Origin: Allomyces arbusculus
Taxonomy: Eukaryota > Blastocladiomycota > Blastocladiomycetes > Blastocladiales > Blastocladiaceae
Assembly (NCBI GenBank): GCA_027604705.1
Contig: JADHYV010000005.1
Location: 310,001 to 374,000, forward strand
Direction of reading: 5' to 3'
Length of the DNA: 64,000 bases
Positions 33,751 through 43,919 of the stretch are shown one piece after another. Positions within the stretch are counted from its first letter, which is position 1. Every line of letters begins with the position of its first letter. The position numbers and the translations under genes were made by a program. The notes under the pieces were generated by a model. The model was given only the letters and a program-made list of their open reading frames with translations. It was not told the origin of the DNA and ran no database searches.

Positions 33751-35347
33751 CAAGCGGCCGCAGCCGGACACTTCCCGCCGACCTCGTACACGAGCGCGGC
33801 AGCGTTAACCGCAGCACGTGCCAAGGCGGCCGCGACCGCGACCGCGGCGGCCTCGCCGTACATGACCCACACGTACCAGCAGCAACAGCACCAGCCAGGC
33901 GCGCAGGCCATGTTTTTCCAGATGCCGTCGACCACGGCGGCGAACACGGCGGCGGCTGCGGCGGCAACGGCGCAGGCGACGTCGGCGTACGTCGTTTTGT
34001 TGCTTTGCGGGAGCGGGCTTGGACGGGTTGCTCACCAATTTGTGTACCATCGTGTAGTCCCGGATCGGCCGTGCAATCGCCGGTCGTCGTGGGCGCCACG
34101 GCGCTGACAACACAGTCCGCTAACGGTCGCGACCGCGGCCGGCCCAGGAAACAGCCGGCGGCGTCGGCCGCGGTCCCCCCGCCCGCGAACGGGTCGGCGG
34201 CACCAAAGGTGTGTCCGTCTGATCTGCGCACTGATCTCACCGTCCAATCCGCGCCTGCTCACCCACTATCTTGTCCCCATTCCTCGAATGAAACCAGCCG
34301 GCCCAGGCCCGCACCTCCACCACCGCGAAAGCACTCAAACCCGCCACCTCTGCCGCGACCGCCGCTCCACCTCCGCCGCCCACAACCACGACGGTCCTGC
34401 CCGTCCCGCCAACGTCGCCGCGGCAACAAGCCGCTACTGCCGCCGGCGCGGCCACCAAGTCTCCGGGCGCGCGGGACGTCGTCGACATTCGCACGCCGAG
34501 CCCCGTGCCCATGGCGGGATGCGCCGAAACGCACGACGAGCCCATGAACATTGTCCCGCCGTCGCCGCCGGCCGCACGCACGCGCGTCGTGGACGATGCG
34601 GAGATGACCGAGGACGAAGATCACGGCGCTGCCTCCGATGTCGCGGGGCACTCGATGAACGGCGCCGCCGCGGGCGCCGCTGCTGCCACGCACGGACCGG
34701 ACTGTGCCAAGTCCATGTCGCCCGTGCGTGCGGCTGTGGCGCTTGAGCCAGCACGCGCCGCGTCGCCCGCGCACGGGTCGCTCGCCAAGTCGCCGCGGGC
34801 AGCCGCACCGACGACGCCCGGCACATTGCAACGTGTTGCCGAGTCAACTACGACCAAGGCGGCCACGCCGCAGTCTCCCGGGCGGTCTGCACCCGCCACC
34901 GCCGCTGACGCGACCCCGCAGTCCCCCGCACCCGCGCCCGCGACCCCACGTCCCACCACCCTCGAGGTCCCAAACGCCTCGCCCGCCACCTCTGTCGTCG
35001 GCAGCGGCGGCGGCGGCGACACGACCCCACGCGCGCGCTCAGTCGACGGCAATACCGACGGCGGGAGCACGCCCCGCGCGTCCACTAAGATGAACTTGCA
35101 GGAAGAGGCGCTCACGTCGTTGTCGGTCGAAGGGGGCATGGAACATGACCAGGCGGCAGGCCCGATTGTCGAGGAGCCCGAGGGCGTGCTGCCGCCGCCG
35201 GTGGTGCCGCCGTCGCCCATGAAGGGTGGGCCGATTGTGGTGGAGGTCGCGTTTGAGACGGTGACCGACGCGCACGCGGTTGGGATTGTGGTCGAGCCCG
35301 TGGAGGTGGTCACGGTGGCCGAGCTTGAGTCGGGGCCGCAATCGTAA
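31498..35347 (+). CDS. Large low-complexity AT-hook / poly-Q nuclear protein, unrecognised
   Basis: A 1229-aa protein from exons 31498-33986, 34058-34208 and 34298-35347. No known family is recognised. After a Pro/Ala/Ser-rich start with an acidic SUMO-like-interacting patch (RITISDSDEDEELP), there is a Glu/Pro repeat and repeated (A)SPARA units. A short structured block follows (LITSLNAAHIRAVVEAHGYN). The main folded-looking part is helical (SEIQAYIDEALTTITQRTAD to RKVTRSLAEITERTL), probably a coiled-coil interaction domain. Next is a Q-rich region with nine CAG-encoded Gln (33721-33747). Exon 2 encodes an AT-hook, GRDRGRPRKQP. The C-terminus is acidic and Pro-rich. A nuclear chromatin-associated or transcription-regulatory role is inference from composition only. 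Exon junctions keep frame. Confidence 0.7.
33721..33747 (+). repeat. (CAG)9 poly-Gln microsatellite in coding sequence
   Basis: Nine uninterrupted CAG codons in the Gln-rich segment of the AT-hook protein. Length variation between strains is likely. Confidence 0.9.
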
Positions 35348-35923
35348 TCGTGAGTGAGCGAAGGGGGTGCGGACGAGGCGCGCCGAAATTGGTTGGAGAG
35401 AGTTGGGTGGAGAGAGTTGGGGTAGGATGTAGTGTGGACGGGTCCGGTCGTAGAAGGGCGAGAGTGTTGGTATCGGCAGAGTTGAATTCGTGTTTTGGAG
35501 GATTCCGAGTACTTTGACGACCACCGTCAACGGACTTTTCCATCCAATACCACCCGTCCGACCGGCGACCGACGTCGCGTCGACATCAGGCCGACATCAG
35601 ATCCACCCAACACAAGCGCGAAGATATATAACCAAGGAAACGCAAGCAAGAACAAACTGAACGGAAAAAGCCAAACAAGACGCAAATAACGGCGAACGGC
35701 GCCGGCGTCCTCGCCCTCTCCTCTCCTCTTGCTTCCACGAACACGCACCAACCAAAAAAGCCAAAACGACACACTCCAAACGGCCTCGACACACCCAGAC
35801 ACCCCGCACTCCGCACACAAGGACGACGACACTCCACGAGAAACAAGGAGAAGCAAGAGGAGAGCACGAGAAGACGAAACGAAACAAAACAAAAACGTGA
35901 GTTCAGAACCGGCCAGCCAACGC
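35348..35923. other. Convergent intergenic region, A-rich
   Basis: 576 bp between two stop codons. A-rich from about 35620 to 35900 on the plus strand. No gene was seen. Confidence 0.5.
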
Positions 35924-38900
35924 TCACATCCCGCGCGGATCGCGGAACGGCATCCCGGCCAGCTCGCCGACCATCCCGGCCGCACTGGCACCACCAAACA
36001 ATCCACCTCCACCCATCATTGGCGGCTGCTGCTGCTGCAACTGCGGCACCTGCGGACCACCAAACCCACCGCTACTCCCCATCGGATTCCCCCTCCGTTG
36101 CGCGGCGACCGCGGCCGCATGCGCTGCCGCCAACGAAAACGCTTTCGCACAGCCACACCGAACACAATTCAGCCGCGACGCGAAATTATGCGCGGCACAC
36201 GCGGCGCACAACCAGTCCCCGGGGCGGAACGGGACCGGGCACAACTGCGACGGCGGGGTCGGCGAGGGGGTCCCGCACCGCAGGCACATGGCGCGCGACG
36301 CGAAGTTCTGGAACCGGCAGTCGCCGTTCGGGCAGATCCAGTCCCCTGGGCGCATCGCGGGCGGTTGGTCGTGGTGGTGGTGCGAGTGGTGGAAGGGATG
36401 GTGGTGCCGGGTCCGATGGCCGCGCGGACCAGGACCGGAAGGGCCGGGGCCAAACATGCCGACACCAGACGCAGGACCGTGGTGCTGGTGGTGCATCCCG
36501 TGATGCTGCTGCTGGTGCGTGGTAACACCGGGCACGTGCACCCCGAGTCCCATCCCCGGCCCACCCGGATTCCCATTCAGCGCGGCAAACGGATGGCTCG
36601 CGCGCGGTGATGCCGGCGCGGGTACACCCCTCGCCATTGCGGCCGCATCCAGTGCGTCCCTCGCCCACGCTGGATCGTCCCAGATCCCCGGCGGCGGGTC
36701 CGGGCTCGTGCGGTACGCGGCGAGTGCGGAAACCGCTGCGGCCGCTGCAGCGCCCATGGCGGCGCCGCACCGCAGGCACCGTCCACGGCCCGGCGGGTTC
36801 CGCTGCCCGCATGCGGGCGTCGGACAGGTCCATTCGCCCGTGACGGGGTCAGTCGCGAGGTCCGTTTGTGCGGAAGTGCCGGGCGCGCCAGCAGAGAAAC
36901 GGGTGAGCGGGGTCATGGCGGTGCCCGTGGGGGTGAGGAGCGGCGGCGGAGGTGGCGGCGCGGTCGTGCCGGCGGACGCAGACGCGGGCCAGAGCGCGGT
37001 TGGCGGCGGGACGGGCCGGGTGCCCGTACCGCCGAGCAGAGAAGACGACGGCGATGGCGCGTCGAGCCACGCCGCGGAACCGGTGCGCCTATCGTCGTGG
37101 TCCGCTGCTGACGCATCGTTGGGCGGCGTGTCGTGGTACATGACGGGGGTCGGCCCCGAGATTCCCAACACATCCAAATCCCCACTCGTACGCGTCGCCG
37201 CGGCGGGCCCACGCTCCGCCAAATCCAGGAACGCTGACGGCACACCTTCGGCGCGCGGGTTCGGGGTCGCGCACTTATGGCACAGATGGCGCGACGCGAA
37301 ATTATGAAACTGGCACGCCGGGCACAGCCAGTCGCCCGGGCGCATATGGCCGTCGGCGTGCGTGTGCGACAAGTGTCGTGGCCGTGGAATCCCGCCGGCG
37401 CCGGGATGATGCGGCGGAGACGAGAACGTTGACGACCGCGCGTTGGCGGCGGCCGAAACGGCGGCGACCTGCGCCTTGAGCAAGTGCTCTTGCAGCGCCG
37501 AGTCGCGGTCGAGGTAATCCAGCTGGTCCTGGTGGTCGTGCGCGTTGGTCGTGGTGCGCGGGGGAATCGGCACGGGGACGAGGTGTTCGTGCGCGTGCAC
37601 GAGGACCGCGGGCGACGAGGGGGCCACTTCGATCAGCCACGGGCCTTCGCCGTTCTCGGTCGCTGGCAGAGCGCGGCCAGCCAGACCCAACGCGCGCGTC
37701 GCGTCGTCGTGCGAGGCGAAGGTGACAAACACGTCCCCCGACGCGGCCGCGTCGACGACCAAATGAAAAATCTCGACAGGCTCAATCCCAGCCTCATGGA
37801 ACCAGCTCGCCAAATTCGCGCGGTCCGGCACGCCCGCCAAGTGCACGACGTGCGACATTTCCCGGTCGAACTGGTCGCGCGCGAGCGCCGCGTCGATCGC
37901 GTGCGTGAAGACGCCCGGGTAACGGTATGTGCGCAGGGCTGTGACGAGGTGCGCCGTGGCCAGGCACCGGCGGAGAATCGCTGGAACGGATTCGGCGCGC
38001 GCAACCAGCGCGTGTTCGGTCCAGGGCCCGACCTGACTGCGCAGCGTGGCCTCGTCGAGGATGGGACCCGGCGCGTAGTGAACGGAAAAGTAGTCGCAGA
38101 GGTCCGGGAGGGCCAGGGCGGTTCCGACGCGCGCGACTTCGTCCGGATGGTACCGCAACCACTTGTGCACTTCGTGCGTGACGGCAAAGTACCGCGGCAG
38201 GGCCAGGAATGCCGGGAGGGGTAAGTGCTTGCGGCGCGCCTCATTGGGCAGGTGCCGGCGCAAGTCCGACGCGTCGTGCGTGACGAGCGCGATGGGCGGG
38301 GCGTCGCGCGTGAGCCAGCCGCGGTCGTGCAGGTAGGCGTCGAGGTCGACGAGCGCGTCGTGGAGCGCGGTCGGGACCGAGTGCAAAATCACGTTGCCAA
38401 TCCCGGAGCGCGCGCGCGCATACTCGGACACGTGCAGCGCGTCGTCGGGACGGCACAGCGACAGGTGTGCGTGCACGATGCGCCCCGTGGCCACGTGGTA
38501 GACGACCCACGCGAGCGCGAGCGTCTCTGCCGCGTCGACGGCGATGCGCGCGGTGGGTGGGGGCGGCGGGCAGGTAAAGGCGGCGGTAGGTGCGGTCGTG
38601 GTGCTCGTGCCGCTGGTGTTGTTGTTGGCGTCGTGGAGCGCGAGCGACGCCAAGAGATCCGGGAGTGCCGCTTCAGGCGCGGCCTGGCCGTCGCGCTGAT
38701 GAGGCGTGGCAGACGTAGTGGGCGCCAGCAGGTCGCGCACGATACCGTCGGCTGGATCGCCCGGGTGCGGCGCGTCGCGCGTCGACTCGAGGCGGAGCAC
38801 AATCAGGTACTCGGCAGCGACGGCGTCGTCATCGAGCTCGGCGTCGAGCTGCTCGCCCTGGTGCTCGATGTGGTCGCCATCTTGAAGCTGGTGTTGGTGC

Positions 38901-39040
38901 TCGCGGTTCATGGCAGTTTCTTGTTGTTCGTGGTGCTGGAGGCCGTTGGCGAGAAGCGGTGGCTCCCCCCAGGCCGGGTCGTCGTCGTTGCCCGGGCTCT
39001 TGGCCGACGCGCCATGCTCGGCGGCGGCGGGCGGGAACAT
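35924..39040 (-). CDS. Nrp1-like RNA-binding protein: exonuclease-like fold, RRM, four RanBP2 zinc fingers
   Basis: A 1038-aa intronless protein with the architecture of fungal Nrp1/Arp1 proteins, cytoplasmic RNA-binding factors associated with stress granules in yeast. Order: an acidic/His-rich leader; a DnaQ-like RNase H-fold region at about 160-340 (IAVDAAETLALAWVVYHV, later LVTHDASDLRRHL); an RRM-like domain at about 390-470 (HVVHLAGVPDRANLASWF, DVFVTFASHDDATRAL); then four RanBP2-type fingers near residues 565, 735, 895 and 935. Three of them begin GDWLC or GDWIC and contain NFASR; the second (EWTCPTPACGQRN) is divergent. The exonuclease DxE is spaced as D-x-x-E, so catalysis is doubtful. 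The C-terminus is Gln/Gly-rich. ATG 39040 is chosen because the frame upstream lacks another ATG. It is divergent from coatomer delta. Confidence 0.85.
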   Translation of the reverse strand: MFPPAAAEHGASAKSPGNDDDPAWGEPPLLANGLQHHEQQETAMNREHQHQLQDGDHIEHQGEQLDAELDDDAVAAEYLIVLRLESTRDAPHPGDPADGIVRDLLAPTTSATPHQRDGQAAPEAALPDLLASLALHDANNNTSGTSTTTAPTAAFTCPPPPPTARIAVDAAETLALAWVVYHVATGRIVHAHLSLCRPDDALHVSEYARARSGIGNVILHSVPTALHDALVDLDAYLHDRGWLTRDAPPIALVTHDASDLRRHLPNEARRKHLPLPAFLALPRYFAVTHEVHKWLRYHPDEVARVGTALALPDLCDYFSVHYAPGPILDEATLRSQVGPWTEHALVARAESVPAILRRCLATAHLVTALRTYRYPGVFTHAIDAALARDQFDREMSHVVHLAGVPDRANLASWFHEAGIEPVEIFHLVVDAAASGDVFVTFASHDDATRALGLAGRALPATENGEGPWLIEVAPSSPAVLVHAHEHLVPVPIPPRTTTNAHDHQDQLDYLDRDSALQEHLLKAQVAAVSAAANARSSTFSSPPHHPGAGGIPRPRHLSHTHADGHMRPGDWLCPACQFHNFASRHLCHKCATPNPRAEGVPSAFLDLAERGPAAATRTSGDLDVLGISGPTPVMYHDTPPNDASAADHDDRRTGSAAWLDAPSPSSSLLGGTGTRPVPPPTALWPASASAGTTAPPPPPPLLTPTGTAMTPLTRFSAGAPGTSAQTDLATDPVTGEWTCPTPACGQRNPPGRGRCLRCGAAMGAAAAAAVSALAAYRTSPDPPPGIWDDPAWARDALDAAAMARGVPAPASPRASHPFAALNGNPGGPGMGLGVHVPGVTTHQQQHHGMHHQHHGPASGVGMFGPGPSGPGPRGHRTRHHHPFHHSHHHHDQPPAMRPGDWICPNGDCRFQNFASRAMCLRCGTPSPTPPSQLCPVPFRPGDWLCAACAAHNFASRLNCVRCGCAKAFSLAAAHAAAVAAQRRGNPMGSSGGFGGPQVPQLQQQQPPMMGGGGLFGGASAAGMVGELAGMPFRDPRGM

Positions 39041-39557
39041 GGCGGCGAACGCGGCGGCAGCAGGGTCTTGCAGTGCAATGCAGGCAGTCTTGAGCGTGCT
39101 TGTCGTCGGTGGCCGGGGCAAACAGCGGCGGCAATGGCGAACACGGTGATGGCCGGCTTGGTTTGTTGCCCACGGCGGGGAGATGAAAGCGTGAAGTCGA
39201 TCTCGGGAGCCGGCCGGGCGGCCATTGTGCACGTGCGCCTCACTGGGTCCGCTCTGCAGGAGGGCCTGAGCGAGGTTCAGGGCAGTTTGCTCGCGTGACG
39301 TGCGCGTGGTAGGGCGGATCGCAGTCGCCACGCGCAACTTCGCTTCGCGCTTCAGTGCGGGCCACGCTATTCTCGACGACGACGACGACGCGCTGCCGCC
39401 CCCGCCGCGCCGGCGCCGACCTGCTGCTACCGCGCGTCCAGATCAATACGCAACCGCCCGCAATCGCGCTGCCACGCCGTGTCGCCCCCACCCAAGCCCG
39501 CCCACCCGCGGATCACAAGCCAGCACCCCACGCACCACCTCCGCTGAACAAGCCAAG
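39041..39557. promoter_or_regulatory. Divergent upstream region (Nrp1-like / coatomer delta)
   Basis: 517 bp, GC-rich. Frames of both genes are open into it but lack an ATG. No TATA box was recognised. Confidence 0.45.
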
Positions 39558-41250
39558 ATGACCATCCTCGCCGCGTCGGTCGTGACCAAGTCCGGCAAAG
39601 TCCTCGTCTCGCGACAATTCCTGGCCATGCCGCGGTCGCGGATCGAAGGGCTCATGGCGGCCTTCCCGAAACTCGTGGCTTCGGGCACGCAGCACACAAC
39701 CGTCGACGCGGACGACGTGCGCTTTGTCTACCAGCCGCTCGACACGCACACCTACCTCGTGTTGACGACCGCCAAGCTCTCGAACATCTTGCACGACACG
39801 CAGTCGCTGCACCTCTTTGCGCGTGTCGTCGCCGAACACTGCAAGACGCTCGACGAGCGCGATATTCTCGACCACGCGTTCGACCTGATCCTGGCGTTTG
39901 ACGAACTCGTCGCCCTCGGGTACCGCGAGAATGTCACTCTCCCGCAACTGCGCCAGATTGCGCTCATGGACTCGCATGAGGAGCGGCTGCAGGACATGAT
40001 TGCCAAGAACAAGGAGCTGGAAGCGAAAGAACAGTCGCGTCTCAAGGCCAAGCAGTTGGAACTGCAGCGCAAGGCCGCCGCGCGCGCCGGGTCGATGGGC
40101 GGACCGGGGAGTGGGGGCAGTCTGCCCGGGTACGGGCCCGGGTCGGCGATGCACAATGCGCAACCGGCGCCCTATGCGCCGTCGACGTACGTGCCTCCAT
40201 CGGCGAGCTCGCCGGGGCCCGCGGTGGCCGCTGCGCCGGCGGCATCGTCGCCACGACCATTCGAGTATGCTCTCTGCTCTGATCCGATCACCCTTTTCTT
40301 TGTCCACCGTACTCATCCATACATTCCCTAGCTCCAGTGCCAAGTCCGGCATGAAGCTCGGCGGCGCCAAGAAGGCGCCCGATTTCGCGGAAGCCTTTGG
40401 CAGTCTGGCCTCCTCGCCCTCAGCGCCCGTGACCCCCATCGACACCTCCGTCGGCGCGGCCACCCCGTCGTCGCGTCTCGCCGTGGCCTCCCCCGCGGCG
40501 GCCGCACAGCCGCAGCCCAAGGAGCCCGTGCACGTGACGCTCGACGAGCGTGTGACCTGTATCGTGAACCGCGACGGTGGTCTGCAGCAGCTGGAAGTCA
40601 AGGGCGATCTGTACGTGCACGTCACGAGTCCCGACGCGGCGCACGCACACGTCCAAGTCACTTTGCCCGCGGACTTGCCGGGCGCGCAGTTCAAGACGCA
40701 CCCGAACATGGACAAGAAACTGTGGTCCGCATCGTCGACGTTGGCGCTCAAGGACGCCTCGAAGACGTTCCCCGTGGGCCAGCCGACGGGTGTTCTGAAA
40801 TGGCGGTTCGTGTCGAACGATGAGGCGCAGGTGCCGATCGCCATCAACTGCTGGCCGAACCCGTCGGCCGACGGGACCTGCGACGTGAATATCGAGTACG
40901 AGTTGCTCGTGCCGCACTTGCGGCTGACCAACGTGACCGTGGCCATTCCTGTGCCCGCGGCGCCGACCGTCGCGCACGTCGACGGGGACACGCTGTTCGA
41001 CCGCGCGCGGTCGATCCTGTACTGGACGGTCCCGATGATCGATGCGGGCAACGCCTCGGGCAGTTTGGATTTCAAGGCCGCGGGCGACCAGCCCGGCGCG
41101 TTTTTCCCGGTCGCCGTGAATTTCGCGAGCGATGCGCTGTATTGCAATGTCGTAATTGCGAAAGTGGCCGCGGCGGCGGGCGCCGACGCGCCAGAGGTCG
41201 AGTTTGGGGTCACGGCGTCGTGCCAGCCGGACGAGTACAAGGTGGTCTAA
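39558..41250 (+). CDS. RET2: Coatomer subunit delta (COPI coat)
   Basis: Delta-COP of the COPI coat, for Golgi-to-ER retrograde transport. Exons are 39558-40264 and 40332-41250 (541 aa). The N-terminal longin domain starts MTILAASVVTKSGKVLVSRQ and includes RFVYQPLDTHTYLVLTT and DILDHAFDLILAFDELVALG. The linker has a helical KELEAKEQSRLKAKQLELQR and a Gly/Pro/Ala-rich stretch. The C-terminal mu-homology domain begins near KEPVHVTLDERVTCIVNRDG and runs through LKWRFVSNDEAQVPIAINCW to the stop. The single intron joins FD-SSAKSGMKLGGAKKA in frame, the conserved patch before the mu-homology domain. Length and motifs are normal. It faces TAF13 tail to tail, with 104 bp between. Confidence 0.96.
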
Positions 41251-41354
41251 GCGGTGCCGGGGTGGACAAAGAGTGGCGGGCGTGCTGTTGCAGGAAGCGA
41301 AACACACATCACGAATTTTATATAAGTTGGTTTGCGCGTCGGCCCGACATTGCT

Positions 41355-42128
41355 TCAAAACAGGCCTGTCAACCCGCCGAGCCCACCGAACCCGCCAAAC
41401 CCGCCAAACCCGGCCATTGGGTCGGCGAGCCCCGCAAGCACCGCGTCCTCGTCCATGCCGCCCTCCCCTCCACCTTGTGCGGCCTTGTCCTTGCCCTTCT
41501 TCTTCCCACCCTTCCCCACCGCCGGAGCCGCAGCTGCCGCCGCCCCCGCGTCCTCGGCATCCGACTCGGGCGCGAGTTGCCGCGCCACGTCTGAGACGTC
41601 GGCCGAGGCGAGTGCTTTCGCGCGGCGCAATTGCTCGTCCTTGGTGAGAATCTCTTCGAGACGGCCGAGATGGATCGGGTCGTGCCGCAGCAGGAACCGC
41701 AGGTCGTCGAGCCGTAGGCGGGACTTGTTGGCGGACAGCCGGTGCGCCTGCACGCTCTAGTGCCCGTCGATGTGTCAGTGGCGAACGCAGGTGGGCAAGG
41801 TCGGCGACGTACCAAATCGACCATAAACTCGAGCGCGATATCCTCCAATAAATCCAAGGTCGCCGGGTCCGGGTCGCCCGGGTCGCCGTGCGTCCAGAGC
41901 ATTTCCTTGACTGGGCAATTGCGTGAGCCTTTCTTCCCCCGCTTCACGCATCCTCGAACCACGCGCCGCCGTACGTTCGTTCGTGAAGACCCCCTTATGT
42001 TTCCCCGCGACCGCGCGCAACGACGAAGTCGCATTCTTGCCCGTGCCCGCCGTGGAGGTCGGCCCGTGCGGCCGGTCGCGGTCAGCGCGGTCCCCGGCGC
42101 TGGAGCGCGCGTCATACGGGTCGGCCAT
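41355..42128 (-). CDS. TAF13: TFIID subunit TAF13 with Gly/Phe-rich tail
   Basis: Histone-fold subunit of TFIID (partner of TAF11). Exons are 42128-41975, 41910-41813 and 41756-41355 (217 aa). Splicing gives GVFTNELKEMLWTHGDPGDP, then DLLEDIALEFMVDL joined to SVQAHRLSANKSRLRLDDL and FLLRHDPIHLGRLEEILTKD, which follows the TAF13 histone fold with its DPRKF-like block (DPIHLGRL). After the fold comes a Lys-rich patch (GKGGKKKGKDK) and an unusual C-terminus of GFGG/GLGG repeats ending TGLF. That tail is not part of the family core I know. The N-terminal 45 residues are polar and unconserved-looking. It is divergent from the C9orf85-like gene, with 288 bp shared. Confidence 0.92.
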
Positions 42129-42416
42129 GCTGGTGCGTCGAGTTGCGGGCCATATGGCGGAGCCGACGATGGTGGACGTTTAGTCGCCAACCGCTGAATG
42201 GCAGAATGGAGTGACGCGCTTCAAGCGGCATGGTAACGGAGCGGCACGTACACACGTGACCGTGACGCGCACCAGTCTGAGCATGCCGCACCAGTCTGAG
42301 CATGGCCACTGCTGCCAATTGCTCGAAGCAGCACGACGTGCACGCCAACTAGCAGCAACAGCAACCGAGTTTAGATCAAGACCAGCACTTCGCACCAGCA
42401 CGCTCCAGAACCCACC
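42129..42416. promoter_or_regulatory. Shared upstream region of TAF13 (-) and C9orf85-like (+)
   Basis: 288 bp between divergent ATGs. It contains a direct repeat of CACCAGTCTGAGCATG (about 42270-42285 and 42290-42305), a possible paired protein-binding site. No TATA box. Confidence 0.45.
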
Positions 42417-43234
42417 ATGTCCTCGAAAGTCTCGACTGGCGGCAAGAAAAAGGCCCAAAAGCACCAAAACACGACAGCGTTTCGACACAACAAGGCGTCG
42501 CGCAAAACGCGCGAGATTCTCGCGTTACCCGTGCAGGGCTTGTGTGCGCGATGCTTTGAGATCGTGTATGAGCCCATCGCTGGATGCGGAGTAAACGAAC
42601 GCGAGTGCTGACACACGGCCGCGTCATCCGCGATAGCGACTGGCGCAAACGGTTCCGCAAGTACAAGCCGCTGACGTCGCCCAAGAAGTGGTACGCGACC
42701 GCCTGCTGCGCACCGCTCGCACGCAAAGAATCGTGACTGACGCGCATCGCACTGCTGTGATGACAGTGTCGGGTGCGAGCAGAAGACGGTCAAGGAAGCC
42801 TACCATGTGCTGTGCAATCCGTGCGCCGCCAAGAAGGGCGTCTGTGCCAAGTGCATGCAGGCGACGGAGATTGTGCCCGGGTACGCGTCCCCGTCTCCAC
42901 CCCCTCCACCGGTCCGCGTTGCGCTGACGGCGACCCGCCTGGCGTTTGTAGTGTGAACGTGGTCGATGCCAAGGCCGATCTGGCGAAACAGCAGGAGTTT
43001 GATGCGAAACTCAAGCAATTGACGGAGCGGCAGCGGCGCACGTTTGTGCGCAAGATGGCGCGCGGCGAGGTGACTGAGGACGATTTGCTGGCCATGGATA
43101 TCAAGAGTAAGGACGACGACGATTGGGATTTCTCGGACGATGAGAGCGACGAGAGCGATCTGGAGGACGAGGACCCGAGCGACGACGACGACGACGGCGA
43201 CGAGGTTGCCGGCCCGAGCGCCGCCAAGAAGTAG
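42417..43234 (+). CDS. C9orf85: C9orf85-like DUF2039 zinc-ribbon protein
   Basis: Conserved eukaryotic DUF2039 protein of unknown function, 199 aa. Exons are 42417-42565, 42637-42690, 42767-42880 and 42952-43234. The spliced product starts MSSKVSTGGKKKAQKHQNTT. It has CARCFEIVDWRKRFRKYKPL, then TSPKKCVGCEQKTVKEAYHV, then LCNPCAAKKGVCAKC, which gives the family's CxxC zinc-binding pairs. The CxxC at KKCVGC is created exactly at the exon 2/3 junction, which supports the splice sites. The C-terminal half is a helical linker (LTERQRRTFVRKMARGEVTE) and an acidic tail (DDESDESDLEDEDPSDDDDD). A nuclear or ribosome-related role is possible from composition, but this is not established. Confidence 0.9.
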
Positions 43235-43919
43235 GTAGACTCGGCGCGTCGGCGGTGTGCGCGTTGGTTGGTTTGCTGGTTTTAATTTTGCGTCGTTTCA
43301 GGGTCGGTGGCCGTCAGCGGTACCGCAGACGGACCAGCGGTGGCGTGCGCTGCGCCGTGCGGGCCGCTGCGGGGGCCGGACATGACGTGTCGTTTTTGGG
43401 CGTGCTCTTCTTCCTTGGTCCTGTTCGGCGGGACAACGGGGCCCTTGTATCATAATATATTCCGTTGTCCGCTCGATCCAAGCTGTCTCCGATCTGGATC
43501 CCACGCGTGGGGAACGACGACCGTCCCCTTGCACTGTACCCCGCCACGGCGCGTGGCTGTGTCCGAAATTCTGGCGCGTCGGGTCGTTGGCCCTTCCCTC
43601 GGGAGCGTGAAAAGAGCACCACCAGCAAGGTCCCTCGAATCGAGACACACCCTTGCGTCACGCTCAGTCTTCTCAACTTGGCTGACAGAGTCCGTTGGGG
43701 TAGCAAGGGAATGCATTGCGGCTGCGCCAAGAAGATCGCGCACCGAACCGCCGATTGCCAATGACAAAGAGACATGGATTTGGGATGCTGGACGCGGAGA
43801 TGGTGGAGTGGAGCTGGATGGTGCAAAATGTGCCAAACCGCAGCAAGACGAGAAGAATCGGGGACCGGCCGACCGACCGCGCCCATCCGGACCCCCAGCT
43901 CCGAATCGGAAGCCAGCGC
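43235..43919. other. Convergent intergenic region
   Basis: 685 bp between two stops. Open frames occur on both strands, but none was recognised. No repeat was seen. Confidence 0.45.

Noticed and set aside
38225-39298. Plus-strand frame of 357 codons
   Set aside because: Antisense shadow of the Nrp1-like gene.
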